Shown here one piece after another: positions 1-9,298 of a stretch of 64,000 nucleotides of DNA. The notes under the pieces are model-generated. The model was not told the DNA's origin. It made no database searches and saw only the letters and a program-made list of their open reading frames with translations. Positions within the stretch are counted from its first letter, which is position 1, and each line of letters begins with the position of its first letter. Both the position numbers and the translations under genes were made by a program. This DNA is from G965276765 sp965276765 (GTDB taxonomy: Bacteria; Actinomycetota; Acidimicrobiia; Acidimicrobiales; Palsa-688), in NCBI GenBank assembly GCA_965276765.1, contig OZ255627.1:496001-560000 (forward strand), read 5' to 3'.

Positions 1-2146
1 CACTCGGGCAGGCGACCGGTGCCGCTTCGGCGCCGGGAAGCGGGATGCTTCGCTCCAGGCGCCCGGATGCGGCGTTCCAGATCACGGCCCGCAGAGCGCC
101 GGCCTGTGCCGATCCGGCTGCGACCGAAAGCCCGTAGATCTCGGTGCCGGCCGCCGTCCACCCGAGGGCATACGTGCGGTTCCCTGCGGCCGCGGCAAGG
201 TTCGTCACCGGCTGACCCACGCCGGCGTCCCAGATCCTGACCATGCCGCGTCTGTCGACGGTAACGACCAGGGCGCCGTTGGGGCTGAAGGACACGTGCT
301 CGATCGGAGCCCCGTCACCCGAGAGGACGCGGAGCAGATTGCCGTTGGCCGCATCCCACACGCGTGCCGTGCCATCGTCGCTTGCGGTGGCGAGGGTGGT
401 GCCGTCGGGACTCGATGCGATGTCGTTGATCGTGCGGCTCTGCCCGGTCAGAGCGAAGGTCGTGCCGCCGGCGGCAAAGAGGCGGACGGAGCCCGCCGCG
501 TCACCGGCCGCGACCCACTGCTCGGAGCCCGAGGTGGCGCAGGCCGCCGCCGTGATCGTGGTGTGATCGAACGACGAGGTCGACCGCTCGGTGCCGCTCG
601 CCGCGTCCCAGAAGCGAAGGGCGGGATCCTGGGCCTCCACCGGGTTCCACGTCACCACGGTGCGGTCGTCGTGGCTCCAACAGGCCTGGTCGTCGCTGGC
701 CACGACATTCCCGTTGCGGGGGAGGCGAAAGGTGGTCCGCCGGTCTCCCGGTACCTGGAACGCGTCGTAAGCACTGGCATCCATGGCCAGCACGCGGGAC
801 CCATCGGTGCTCGTGACGAGATCGGTGAGCCCGCTCGGGGTGGCGAGGACGGCGCCGGTCGAACCGGTGGAAGGCCGGAAGCCGATGACCCGGTCGAGGG
901 CGGGACCTGAGACGAGAAGCTCGGGGGATGCGCCGGCGAGCCACGTGAGGGCGACCTGACCCCGGCCGCGCCTCGACGCTTCGACGGCCGAGTCGACGGT
1001 GCTCGTGGCGACCGGGCTGGCGCTCGGAGTGCGCCACACCGACACCGCGCCTGCGGAGGTCCCGGCCGCGAGCCAGCGCCCGTCGGGACTCCAGGCGAGG
1101 TCGGTCAGGTTTGCGGTCCCCGAAGCGGCGTGCAGGACGGTCTGCAGGTGCAGGGTCTGGGGGTCCCAGAGTGCAACCGTGCCTCCCGGTCCTGTGACGG
1201 CGAGTAACGAGCCGGTGGGATCCCACCCGGCCAGGGCGGCGGCGCCGGCGCCCGACGCGATGACGGCGCGTTGCGGCGTGGCGGCCAAAGCGAGCCTGAG
1301 CGCCTGTTCGGCCGGCCCGGTCGCACTCATCTCGGTCGAGCGGAGGGCGAGAGGGAGACTCTCGGCCGGGTCGGTGGTGAGGTCGGCGGTGGCCTCGGCC
1401 GCGATGGCCCGAGCCGTCGCCAGATGCGAGGCTCGCACGGCGTCGTTGCGGGCCGTGCGGGCGTGGTTGCGTTGCACGAAGGCGACGCCGGCGAGGACGA
1501 GTGCCACGGCCAGGCCGGCGCAGAGGGCGGCGCGCCACGTCCGTTGACGCCGGTCGCTGGCCTTCCTTGCCGCCAGCACATAGGCGTTTTGCAACGCAGT
1601 CGGCTCGGGGCGCCGGCCGGATCCGCGCGCCAGCCAGTCCTCGGCGGCCCGCAGCTCGCTGCCGGCGACGAGAAAGCTGCGGTCGTGGCTGTGCTCGGCC
1701 CAGTCGATGGCCTTCCGGCCCCAGCGGGTGTGCTCCTTGACCCAGTCGTGGTCGGTCTCGATGGCGAAGTTCAGCAGGTCGAGCGACGCCGCGAAGTCGT
1801 CGGTGAACACGCCGCGCGCCGGAACGAACTGCTGCGCCGGGAGCGGTGCCGGCAGCAGCCCAAGGTCGGTGGCCCGCACCACGCAGGGGACGATCCGCTT
1901 GTTGAGCGCAGCGGCGTGGGCCAGCTCCTTGCGACATTCGGCCGAGACGGCCGAGTCGGGACTGATGACGAACACGAAGGCGTCGGCGCCCTCGATGGCG
2001 GCCTTGAGCTCATCGGCCCACCTCGACGCCGGGGCGATCTGCTGGTCGTCGAGCCACACCTGCTTACCCCGGGAGACGAGCCCGGCCTGCAGGTGGGCAA
2101 CGACGTTGCGGTCGACGTGGGAGTAGGAGATGAAGGCGTCGGTCAT
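1..2146 (-). CDS. TIR-transmembrane-WD40 protein (3' end beyond window)
   Basis: The frame is open from the ATG at 2146 to the window edge, giving 715 codons; the C-terminus is outside. Residues 1-135 are a TIR domain: it opens MTDAFISYSHVDR and has the SAECRKEL segment, where Glu74 sits at the position of the catalytic glutamate of NAD-cleaving TIRs. A single hydrophobic helix at about 205-224 follows, then degenerate WD40 repeats from about residue 270 with pieces such as VALWDP and ARVWDAA. TIR domains either cleave NAD+ or act as assembly modules; WD40 propellers usually sense or scaffold. The gene is last in a run starting with a secreted protease and lies 19 bp after the preceding stop. 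A membrane-anchored stress or immune sensor is plausible, but the role is inferred. Confidence 0.88.
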   Translation of the reverse strand, partial: MTDAFISYSHVDRNVVAHLQAGLVSRGKQVWLDDQQIAPASRWADELKAAIEGADAFVFVISPDSAVSAECRKELAHAAALNKRIVPCVVRATDLGLLPAPLPAQQFVPARGVFTDDFAASLDLLNFAIETDHDWVKEHTRWGRKAIDWAEHSHDRSFLVAGSELRAAEDWLARGSGRRPEPTALQNAYVLAARKASDRRQRTWRAALCAGLAVALVLAGVAFVQRNHARTARNDAVRASHLATARAIAAEATADLTTDPAESLPLALRSTEMSATGPAEQALRLALAATPQRAVIASGAGAAALAGWDPTGSLLAVTGPGGTVALWDPQTLHLQTVLHAASGTANLTDLAWSPDGRWLAAGTSAGAVSVWRTPSASPVATSTVDSAVEASRRGRGQVALTWLAGASPELLVSGPALDRVIGFRPSTGSTGAVLATPSGLTDLVTSTDGSRVLAMDASAYDAFQVPGDRRTTFRLPRNGNVVASDDQACWSHDDRTVVTWNPVEAQDPALRFWDAASGTERSTSSFDHTTITAAACATSGSEQWVAAGDAAGSVRLFAAGGTTFALTGQSRTINDIASSPDGTTLATASDDGTARVWDAANGNLLRVLSGDGAPIEHVSFSPNGALVVTVDRRGMVRIWDAGVGQPVTNLAAAAGNRTYALGWTAAGTEIYGLSVAAGSAQAGALRAVIWNAASGRLERSIPLPGAEAAPVACPS

Positions 2147-2165
2147 CGCCCGGCTCGTCTCTGCG

Positions 2166-3287
2166 TCAGCCCGTGGCCCAACGGACGGTTCCGAGCAGCG
2201 GGGAATAGAGCGCCTTGAACTGGCTCGACGTGATCGTCTGCGGGAAGACCAGTTCGACGAGGTAAAGCTGCTCGCCGGTCGACACCTTGGCCAACCCGAC
2301 GAAGTCGAGGACCTCGACGGGCCTGGCCTGCTGGCCCTGGCCGGTCTCGGTGGCGCAGACGCCGAACGCAGCGCCGGTCTTGATCCCACCGGGGACGGAA
2401 GAATTCTGCGGTTGGGTACAGACCTTGGCGTCGGGGGCGCTCTTGAGCAGCGAGCCCGTCAGGCTCTGGACCACTTGACTGAGTGTCGTCGAAGCGGCGA
2501 CGGCCTGGCTCTGAAAGCCGGCGTTGGTGGCATCCTGGCCGGCGAGGACGAGCGACGTGCTCGCCGAGTGCGAGACCGTCCAGCCGGTCGGGAGGGTCAC
2601 CTCGACCACACGGTTGCGGATCGTCTGGCCGCTGCCCCCGGTGCCGCCCGTGCCGCCGCCCGGTGCCGGGGTGGGTGCGGCCGTCGTCGAAGGGCTTGCC
2701 GGCGCGGTGGCGGTGGGAACGCTGGTCGGCGTCACGGCCGCCGGCGGCGTTTGGGCTGGCGTGGTCCCCGACGTGACCCGGGCCGCCGTCGGGTGGATGG
2801 GCTTGTGGGATCCGCCGCCGACCTTCGGGATGACGAGGCCGACGACGACAGCGACGACAAGCACGCCGGCGACGATGCCTGCGATCATCAGCGGGCGCAG
2901 GCGACGGTGAGGGGCTCCGGGTCCTGGAGGCGGGGAAATTCCTGGCCCCGTTGCCACGGGGCCGGCTTGGGGAAAGCCCTGGGGTGGCAGGAAGGATGAC
3001 GGCAGCGGTCCTTGGGCTCCGTAGCCGCCGGCGCCCGGGGGTGCGGTTGGGCCAGGGGGCGCTGTGGCATACCCAGGTGGAGGGGCGGCGTAGGCTTGGG
3101 TGGGGTCGGGGACAGCGTAGCCCGGGGTGGGCGCGGGGACGGCGTAGCCCGGGGTGGGCGCGGGAGCGGCGTAGCCGGCCGGCACGGGAGCGGCAGCGGG
3201 GTCCGGCGCCAGGCTGCCCCCGCAGTACTGGCAAAAGCCCGAGTCGTCGGGGTTGGCCTTGGCGCAGGCGGGGCAGGGCCTAGACAT
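2166..3287 (-). CDS. Zinc-ribbon, proline-rich single-pass membrane protein
   Basis: About 373 residues. The start is the ATG at 3287, which overlaps the previous gene's stop by 6 bases and begins MSRPCPACAKANPDDSG. The N-terminus is a CPxC...CQYC zinc ribbon. A Pro/Ala/Tyr-rich linker with a repeated nine-residue TPGYAVPAP-like unit follows, then one membrane helix (IAGIVAGVLVVAVVVGLVI), a Thr/Pro/Ala-rich stalk and an extracellular domain of about 150 residues. The layout matches the other zinc-ribbon protein of this operon at 4537-5721. The cytoplasmic ribbon suggests protein or nucleic-acid binding and the outer domain a sensor. No specific family was recognised for the outer domain. Confidence 0.85.
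   Translation of the reverse strand: MSRPCPACAKANPDDSGFCQYCGGSLAPDPAAAPVPAGYAAPAPTPGYAVPAPTPGYAVPDPTQAYAAPPPGYATAPPGPTAPPGAGGYGAQGPLPSSFLPPQGFPQAGPVATGPGISPPPGPGAPHRRLRPLMIAGIVAGVLVVAVVVGLVIPKVGGGSHKPIHPTAARVTSGTTPAQTPPAAVTPTSVPTATAPASPSTTAAPTPAPGGGTGGTGGSGQTIRNRVVEVTLPTGWTVSHSASTSLVLAGQDATNAGFQSQAVAASTTLSQVVQSLTGSLLKSAPDAKVCTQPQNSSVPGGIKTGAAFGVCATETGQGQQARPVEVLDFVGLAKVSTGEQLYLVELVFPQTITSSQFKALYSPLLGTVRWATG
3115..3168. repeat. 27-bp tandem repeat in the proline-rich linker
   Basis: Two near-identical 27-bp units start at 3115 and 3142, and the first six bases recur at 3169. They encode the nine-residue Pro/Tyr repeat of the zinc-ribbon membrane protein, so length variation between strains is likely. 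Confidence 0.75.
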
Positions 3288-4464
3288 CGCTGTCGCCTCG
3301 GGTGTCGCCGCCGGTGGCGTCCACGAGGGGCTCGGCACTCGGCGCGGGGGCCCTTTCGGTGTGCCGTGGTCCTGCGCTCACTGCGGCCCCGCAGTCGGGA
3401 CAGAACGCCGAGGTGGCGACGTGACGCCGGCAGTTGGGGCACACGACCTCTCGGAAACCAAAGTCTTCGGCCTCTTCGAGCAGCGAATGGTGCACGAGAT
3501 AGCGGATGAAGATCATCACGGCGACGAGCACGAGGATCTGCCAGCCGATGACGATGGCGGGGTTGACCGTATGGTTACTCAGGATCTGCGAGACCAGGCT
3601 GAAGGCCACGTGAGCCACAAGGGCAAAGGGGATGGCGATGGCGGCGATGGCCGGCCGCTTGCCTCGCCCGAGTCGCCAGAGCGATGCAGCGATCATCCCG
3701 GTGCAGCTGGCCTGCAGGAGCGGGTTGAGAACGGCGATGCCGATGACGGGGAAAATCCAGTTGGCCGAGGAGGCGTGGACCGGTTGGGCGGCGAGCACCT
3801 TGGAGAAGTCCACGATCGTCTGGGCCGCGGTGAAGCCGAGCCCACATGCCACCCCGAAGACCAGCCCGTCGATGGTCTCGGAGAACGCCGCCACCCGGCG
3901 AAGGGCGAGCACAGGGAGCGGCTTGAGGACTTCTTGGACGCAGGGCAGCAGGACGGTGGTGCCCAGCAGCAGGCCGATGCTCTCGTGGATCTGGAGCAGC
4001 GCGCTCGAGGTCGTCAGATGGTCGGCGATGATCGTCACGACCACTCCGAGGATGACACCGGCCCCGATGGTCAATCCGAGGACCTGGGCCGGCTCGTCTC
4101 TGTAAACCTGAGCCTCGTAGAGGTACACCAGGTACAGCACGGGCACGAGCACGGCCGCAGCAAGGATCGCGGCCACGATGAGGCCGGTGGCGACGAGCAC
4201 GCCCACCACGGCCAAGCCTCCGAGCAGCGACCACCGAAACTCGTGGACCCGGTGGCTGGGAAGGTGAGGAAACAGCGTCGTGATGGGACTCGGCTGGGCC
4301 ACGTGCTCGCCGGGGTGGACGGCGTAGGCGTGCGTCCGCGCCGGGAGCCCGGGCGAACCTTCGGTGCTGTGCAGACCGGCCGCGCCTTCGGTGCGGTGGG
4401 CGCCGCACCAGACGCAGAAGGCTTGATCGGGGGTCTCCCGGCCGCAGTGCTCACACGGGGTCAT
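3280..4464 (-). CDS. PrsW-like polytopic membrane protein with terminal zinc ribbons
   Basis: This 394-residue protein has an N-terminal CEHC...CVWC zinc ribbon, roughly eight membrane helices from about residue 75 to 330, and a second ribbon, CPNC...CPDC, at the C-terminus. The membrane core resembles the PrsW/YhfE family of intramembrane glutamic-type proteases. However, the EExxK motif reads QEVLK, the FxxxE motif reads FTAAQ, and the later histidine motif reads HVAFS. Those are substitutions at residues normally needed for proteolysis, so it may be a non-catalytic scaffold. It lies 72 bp downstream of the zinc-ribbon gene at 4537 and overlaps the next start. A role in membrane signalling with its neighbours is inferred. 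Confidence 0.82.
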   Translation of the reverse strand: MTPCEHCGRETPDQAFCVWCGAHRTEGAAGLHSTEGSPGLPARTHAYAVHPGEHVAQPSPITTLFPHLPSHRVHEFRWSLLGGLAVVGVLVATGLIVAAILAAAVLVPVLYLVYLYEAQVYRDEPAQVLGLTIGAGVILGVVVTIIADHLTTSSALLQIHESIGLLLGTTVLLPCVQEVLKPLPVLALRRVAAFSETIDGLVFGVACGLGFTAAQTIVDFSKVLAAQPVHASSANWIFPVIGIAVLNPLLQASCTGMIAASLWRLGRGKRPAIAAIAIPFALVAHVAFSLVSQILSNHTVNPAIVIGWQILVLVAVMIFIRYLVHHSLLEEAEDFGFREVVCPNCRRHVATSAFCPDCGAAVSAGPRHTERAPAPSAEPLVDATGGDTRGDSDV

Positions 4465-4536
4465 GGGTGCATGTCCTTTGCTGATCGTGATGAATGAGGG
4501 AAGAGGCGGGCCGGTCGAGGCCGATCGATTCGGCGG

Positions 4537-5721
4537 TCATGTGCGGTTCCACGACCACTGTGTGAGGACGTCGTCGAACGAGGCACTGTCGTAGGACTGG
4601 ACGCCCGTCGGCGTGGCGCTGGGATCCAGTGAGGCGATGCCGATCATGAGGGCCCAGTGACCGGCCTGCTCGGCCGCGACCACGGCGACCCGCAGCGGGA
4701 TCTGCTGACCGTTCGACTGGGCGACCGCCGAGTAGAGGACCCCGGCCCCGGGCTGGTCGCCCATCTCGGCGCCGGGAATGGCACCGACGGCCGACGCCTG
4801 TTGAAACTGCGACGAGACGAACTGGCCTCCCATACCTATGACGCTCGGGAGAGAGGGAGTGCCGTTGCCGCCCTCGACGACGAAGGTGCCGGTCGAAGCG
4901 GGGTGCCCGAAGCCCGCTAGGAACGGGTGCCCGATCGACACCCGCTGCCAGCCGCCGGGGTAGGCGAAGCCGAACCCGTATGGCGATGTGTAGACATTGC
5001 CGTTGGGCTGGGCCGCACCGGTAACGGGCGCACAGGCGTACACGCAACCTTGCGAAGGGCCCTTGGCGATCTGGACGGCGACCGAGCCGATGATGACGAG
5101 GACCACGGCGACGATGCCGAACTTCATGACCGCCGAGAGCCGACCCCGGCGACCGAGCCTGGCGGCGACGGGACCGGCTGGCCCGCCCTGCGGCGCGGCG
5201 CCGGCCAACGGTTGCGGTGCCACGGCGCCGGGCGGCGGACCGTACGCTCCCGGCGGACCGTACGGCCCGGGCGGCGGACCGTACGCGCCGGGCGGAAGTC
5301 CCGGGGCGGACGACGGTGCGCCGGGCGCCGGCGACGGCGGATAGGTCGCCGGCGGGTAGGCGGAGGTCGGGGCCGACCCACCCTGAGCGGGCCGATAGGT
5401 CCCTGCGGGAACCGGGCCGCCCGGGGTGGCCTGCGGAGAGGCCGCGGCGGTGGGACCATCCTGGCGAGGAACGAACCCGGCTGGCGCCGGCATCGCCTGC
5501 GCCGAGGGGGTAACGGCTGCCGTAGCCGGGTCCGGCACCTTGGCGCCGCAGGCCCGACAGAAGGCAGCCCCGGGAGTGGTCGGTGCTCCGCATCGTGGGC
5601 ACGGGCGCAGGGCTACCGGTGACGTCTCGGCCTTGGCGCCGCAGTGGCCGCAGAATTCCAGCCCGGGCGCAAGGCCGGCGCCGCAGTGCCGGCAAAAGAG
5701 CGAGGCGTCGGTCGTCGTCAT
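4537..5721 (-). CDS. Double zinc-ribbon, proline-rich membrane protein
   Basis: The 394-residue protein begins with two tandem zinc ribbons (CRHC...CGHC and CPRC...CRAC) within residues 1-60. A long low-complexity linker with repeated GPPPGAYGPP-type units spans about 60-190. One membrane helix (FGIVAVVLVIIGSVAVQI) follows, then an outer domain of about 170 residues containing the PYGFGFAYPGGW segment typical of PsbP/DUF1795-like folds. The ATG overlaps the stop of the sedolisin gene by 4 bases, so translation is probably coupled. It may hold the protease product or another ligand at the membrane, but that is inference. Confidence 0.86.
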   Translation of the reverse strand: MTTTDASLFCRHCGAGLAPGLEFCGHCGAKAETSPVALRPCPRCGAPTTPGAAFCRACGAKVPDPATAAVTPSAQAMPAPAGFVPRQDGPTAAASPQATPGGPVPAGTYRPAQGGSAPTSAYPPATYPPSPAPGAPSSAPGLPPGAYGPPPGPYGPPGAYGPPPGAVAPQPLAGAAPQGGPAGPVAARLGRRGRLSAVMKFGIVAVVLVIIGSVAVQIAKGPSQGCVYACAPVTGAAQPNGNVYTSPYGFGFAYPGGWQRVSIGHPFLAGFGHPASTGTFVVEGGNGTPSLPSVIGMGGQFVSSQFQQASAVGAIPGAEMGDQPGAGVLYSAVAQSNGQQIPLRVAVVAAEQAGHWALMIGIASLDPSATPTGVQSYDSASFDDVLTQWSWNRT

Positions 5722-7448
5722 CGCTTCGGCTCGTAGGTCAGGAGGTCATCGACGAGTGCGGCCGCATTGGGTGTGCCGAGGCCCGTGGCGAAGTCCCAGT
5801 GCGGGGTGCCCGGGTAGTAGAGGTTGTTGCCGACCATCACGTCGTGGAACGCGGGCGCCTTGATGCTGTTGGGGTGGGAGCCGAAGTAATACAGGGCCGG
5901 GTTGACGAACCCGATGGCCTGCCGGCCGTGCTGGGCGAGGGCCTGGTCGGCGAGGGCGGCCAGGCCCGCCCACAGTGGTGCGCCCGTCGACGTCCCGCCG
6001 ATGAGTTGGAACTGGCCGTTGCTCGCTATGTCCCACCCGGTATTGGTGTCGCCAAGCGCCGAGACGTCAGGTACCTGGCGCATGCCGTTGGAGAACTGGT
6101 TGATCACACCTGGTCCCTTCTGGTAGGAGGGGCGGCGGAAATAAGCACTCAGTCCGCCTCCTCCTCCAGCCTGTTCGATCGGATTGCCCCACACCGCTTC
6201 CCGCCCATAGCCACCGTTGCGACTGGGGAAGATCGACGTTCCACCCACGGCCGTGACCCACGGGTCGTCGGAGGGATTGGACACGTTGGGCTTCTGCTTG
6301 CTCGGGTCCCAATGCGCGACCGGCATGCCGCGGGTGCAGGTGAAGGCGCCCGAGTCACCTGCGGCGTTGAAGACGGTGCCTCCGGTAGCGGCAAAGCGCC
6401 GGAACAGGGGCTCGGTGGCCGTGGAGAACGTAGACGAGCCCAGCTCGCAGCCGCCGATGCTGTCGCTCAGGATGGCGTGCGGGTAGGCGTTGAGCATGGC
6501 GGAGTACGCCGCCACCTCGCCGGTAGTACCGGGACCGGCGTAGTAGACCACGAGCTTGGCGGCAGGAGCGGTGGCATGGACGATCTCGAGATCCAGGTTG
6601 GCCTCGCCCTCGGTGCCTGCCGGCTGGCCATAGCTCGCCGAGGAGTGCACGGTCACTTGGAACGAGCTCAGGTGGAAGTGGCTGGCGTAGAGATCGAGGT
6701 CCGACGGGCTGAACTTGTCGATCTCGAGGAACAGCACCGTCTCGCCCGCACCGTCGAGACCGGCCTTGTGCAGCGGATCGAAGTTGTAGAACTCGAAGAC
6801 CTGCCCCGGGCTATAGCCGCCGGGGAGACCGAGCATTGACGAATCGTGGGTCAGCCCAGCGATGCTGGAGCGGGCGTGGTCATCGAGGCCGACGACCGAG
6901 GAAACCACCCGGGCGACCGCCCCCTTGAGGACCGGCCGGCCCATCGGAGCGAAGAAGCGAACGCCGCCCTTGGGGGCGTAGTCCTCGAGGCGGACGCCGA
7001 AGGCCGACTCGATCCGTTTGGCAGAGCCGGTCACAGAGAGGATCTGGCGGCCCGCCGGTGCCGTGACCCGCAGGCCGGCGTTACGGAGCTCGGCGATGGC
7101 CAAGCCCAGCTCGCTCGGACTCGGCCCGAACGTCTGCAGGTATCTCGAGGGGGTCACCCTGCGATTGGCGAGGATCATCCCCTCGAGCTGGGCTACGCGC
7201 CGGGTGCGAAGCGCCAGCGTCAGGTCGATGACCTGGCCGGCGGGGACGGGCCCAACGGCCGTGGAGGCACGGATGGCGTCGGCGAGCGACATGGCTCCTA
7301 TTTCGGAGGTGACCGCAGCATCGCTCGGCTTGGTCGAGCCGCCGGCGCCGGCGGCCATACCGGCACCCGCGGCCCCTGCGAGGAGGATGACGGCCGCCAA
7401 GCCGGCGGCGAGGGTGCGCCGTCGCGGACGCAGGCTCGAGTTGGTCAT
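5718..7448 (-). CDS. S53 family (sedolisin/kumamolisin) secreted serine-carboxyl protease
   Basis: The 576-residue preproprotein has a signal peptide at about 1-33, a pro-kumamolisin activation domain at about 50-190 and an S53 catalytic domain. Visible catalytic residues are Glu282 and Asp286 (EANLD), the oxyanion Asp365 (AAGDSG) and nucleophile Ser487 in GGTSTGAP. The calcium-site residues Asp536 and Asp552 lie near the C-terminus (WDFATGLGTP). These enzymes are secreted endopeptidases that mature by autocleavage in acid. It leads the minus-strand operon that ends with the TIR-WD40 gene, so its upstream region should hold the operon promoter; that region is conspicuously AT-rich (7470-7530), though no clear -35/-10 pair could be fixed. 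Confidence 0.95.
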   Translation of the reverse strand: MTNSSLRPRRRTLAAGLAAVILLAGAAGAGMAAGAGGSTKPSDAAVTSEIGAMSLADAIRASTAVGPVPAGQVIDLTLALRTRRVAQLEGMILANRRVTPSRYLQTFGPSPSELGLAIAELRNAGLRVTAPAGRQILSVTGSAKRIESAFGVRLEDYAPKGGVRFFAPMGRPVLKGAVARVVSSVVGLDDHARSSIAGLTHDSSMLGLPGGYSPGQVFEFYNFDPLHKAGLDGAGETVLFLEIDKFSPSDLDLYASHFHLSSFQVTVHSSASYGQPAGTEGEANLDLEIVHATAPAAKLVVYYAGPGTTGEVAAYSAMLNAYPHAILSDSIGGCELGSSTFSTATEPLFRRFAATGGTVFNAAGDSGAFTCTRGMPVAHWDPSKQKPNVSNPSDDPWVTAVGGTSIFPSRNGGYGREAVWGNPIEQAGGGGGLSAYFRRPSYQKGPGVINQFSNGMRQVPDVSALGDTNTGWDIASNGQFQLIGGTSTGAPLWAGLAALADQALAQHGRQAIGFVNPALYYFGSHPNSIKAPAFHDVMVGNNLYYPGTPHWDFATGLGTPNAAALVDDLLTYEPKR

Positions 7449-7573
7449 ATCGGCACTTTGCGCCGACCTCGTCGCGTGACTATCGCGTAAATGACCAAAT
7501 AATCTCTAGGCCGATAGAACTAGTCCTTCGGCGGCATTGCACAGGAGGCTTCTCGGGTCGACTGCTCCGGTCG

Positions 7574-8497
7574 TTACCGTCTGATGTAGGTGCCGGTTTG
7601 CCAAAGCGCCTTGCCGGTGGTGCTGTAGATCACGAGGTTGCGATCGGCCTGAAGTACCAGGTGAGCCCCGGCGTGGCCACTGGTACCCGACTGCCAGATC
7701 GCCGTGCTGGCCCTGTAGACGACGAGGTCCCCGTCGGTCTGCATGACCAGCCGGTTGCTGCTGCCGGAGGTGTGGGTGCTCCAGATCACCCGGCCGTTGT
7801 CGAGCAAGGCGAAGTCACCACTGCCAGAGCCGGCGGTGGCTCCATTCGTGGCGCCCAGCGCGTAGTTCCCGTTGGACATTGCTTCCTCCGGGTCGTTTCG
7901 GAACGTAGTGCCACCCTCGGCGGTCCACGGATTGCAAAGCCGATTCACCGTAAGGGTCGTGGCCGGCTTGTAGACCTCGGCGTCGGGTGGGTCGTAGGCG
8001 GCGTGAGGGTCCGTCGAGATGTAGTACTTGAGATTGTCGGTTTCCGACGCGTGACCGCTGTCGAACGCCGGGTCGAAGAACGCGTAGTCACTCGTGCCGG
8101 CCCCGTCCGGCCCTGGCAGGTGGAGGTTCTTGGCCTCGAACACCAACTGCCCTTTGGCGTTCGCCACAGCGAGCGCGGGGGGAGGCGCGGTTGGGTGATT
8201 GTTGTTGTCATAGACGTAATAGGTCTTCTTGGAGGTGAATCCCGTGAGCGTCCCTGTGGTGGTGACGGAGAGGTAGGACTGGCCGGACGTGTCGAACTCG
8301 TAGTCGAACGGGCAGACCCCGGTGGCCGTCAGCGCTCCGGAGTGGGTGTCAGCCGCCAGAGAGGTACGAGCACCGGTCGCAACCGCAGGACCGGCCGCCG
8401 CCGCCGACGCGATGCCGAGCACCATCGCCGCAGCCACGCCAATCACCCCCACCCCGCCGGGCCCACCGATACCGGGCCGGCTCTTGGTCCTGGTCAT
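7574..8497 (-). CDS. Secreted protein with C-terminal bulb-type lectin domain
   Basis: About 307 residues. The ATG at 8497 is preferred because a GGGGGAT ribosome-binding site lies just upstream; an upstream in-frame start lacks one. A signal peptide covers about 1-45. The middle domain (about 50-195) was not recognised. The C-terminal ~110 residues are a beta-prism lectin (B_lectin) domain with mannose-binding QxDxxxVxY-like motifs, seen as MQTDGDLVVY and LQADRNLVIY. Such domains bind mannose or cell-surface glycans. The gene stands alone on the minus strand, separated by 125 bp from the sedolisin gene. Confidence 0.87.
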   Translation of the reverse strand: MTRTKSRPGIGGPGGVGVIGVAAAMVLGIASAAAAGPAVATGARTSLAADTHSGALTATGVCPFDYEFDTSGQSYLSVTTTGTLTGFTSKKTYYVYDNNNHPTAPPPALAVANAKGQLVFEAKNLHLPGPDGAGTSDYAFFDPAFDSGHASETDNLKYYISTDPHAAYDPPDAEVYKPATTLTVNRLCNPWTAEGGTTFRNDPEEAMSNGNYALGATNGATAGSGSGDFALLDNGRVIWSTHTSGSSNRLVMQTDGDLVVYRASTAIWQSGTSGHAGAHLVLQADRNLVIYSTTGKALWQTGTYIRR

Positions 8498-8583
8498 GTC
8501 GATCCCCCGCTCTCGTTCGTGTCTGCCCTCGCAGTCTGGCATCTCCTCCGAAGTGCACCCTCGTTACGCAAGCCCGGCCCCGA

Positions 8584-9087
8584 TCAGGAACCGCACGAGT
8601 GGCCGCCGTCGGTCGCCGGGAGCCGCCGCGCGAGCCGCACCTCCTCTTCCTCGTATCCCGCGCGCCGATAGAACTCCCGGGCTCGGTGGTTGTGGGCGCC
8701 CGTCTCGAGGGTGAGACGGGTGTGGCCACGCTGGCGTGTCCACTCCTCGGCGGCGACCATGAGCTCTCTGGCTATGCCCCGGCCCTCGGCGTCGGCGGCC
8801 GTCACCAGCTCACCGACGTAGCCGTCGGTCTCTCCGGTGAAGTGGCGCCGCTCACCGACCGTCACGACCCCGACGATACGGCTGTCGAGCTCGGCCACGA
8901 ACACGGCATGCCCGTCAGCGCCAGCCGACGCGAGCGAGGATTCGATCCAGTGCTGCACGGCGGTCAGGACCTTTTCGGAATCTCTCCACTCCGCCACGCC
9001 GATCATCAGTCTGGGGCCCAGCGGGACAACAGCATCGCGGTCGTCGGGTTCGAATCGGCGGACGTGGACCACGGGCGTCGCGTGCAT
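8584..9087 (-). CDS. GNAT family N-acetyltransferase
   Basis: About 167 residues from an ATG at 9087; a longer form would need a TTG start at 9108. The acetyl-CoA binding motif A is visible as VTAADAEGRGIARELM, followed by the HNHRAREFYRRAGY segment that closes the GNAT fold. The substrate cannot be deduced. It has no close operon partner, being 87 bp upstream of the lectin gene on the same strand and oriented away from the ArsR/MFS pair. Confidence 0.88.
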   Translation of the reverse strand: MHATPVVHVRRFEPDDRDAVVPLGPRLMIGVAEWRDSEKVLTAVQHWIESSLASAGADGHAVFVAELDSRIVGVVTVGERRHFTGETDGYVGELVTAADAEGRGIARELMVAAEEWTRQRGHTRLTLETGAHNHRAREFYRRAGYEEEEVRLARRLPATDGGHSCGS

Positions 9088-9298
9088 GGCTCCAGACTCG
9101 CGCCGCAAGGCGCCACTGATAAATGGGTCCTTCCATTACTTGGGCTCCCGGGAGCGATGAAATGCCTGACCTGTGGTCAGAACGTCCGTTATCCCATCCG
9201 TAGCCGCACCTGGCGCAAAGTCATGGGCAGCATCGCGGGTCATGAGGCTTCTCCGGAGGCTGCCGAGTTCCTGATGAAGCTGCCCGGTATTCGCCGGA

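Noticed and set aside
501..1937. 478-codon minus-strand frame inside the TIR-WD40 gene
   Set aside because: It is an Arg-rich shadow of the true frame, which is open from 2146 to the window edge and encodes recognisable TIR and WD40 domains.
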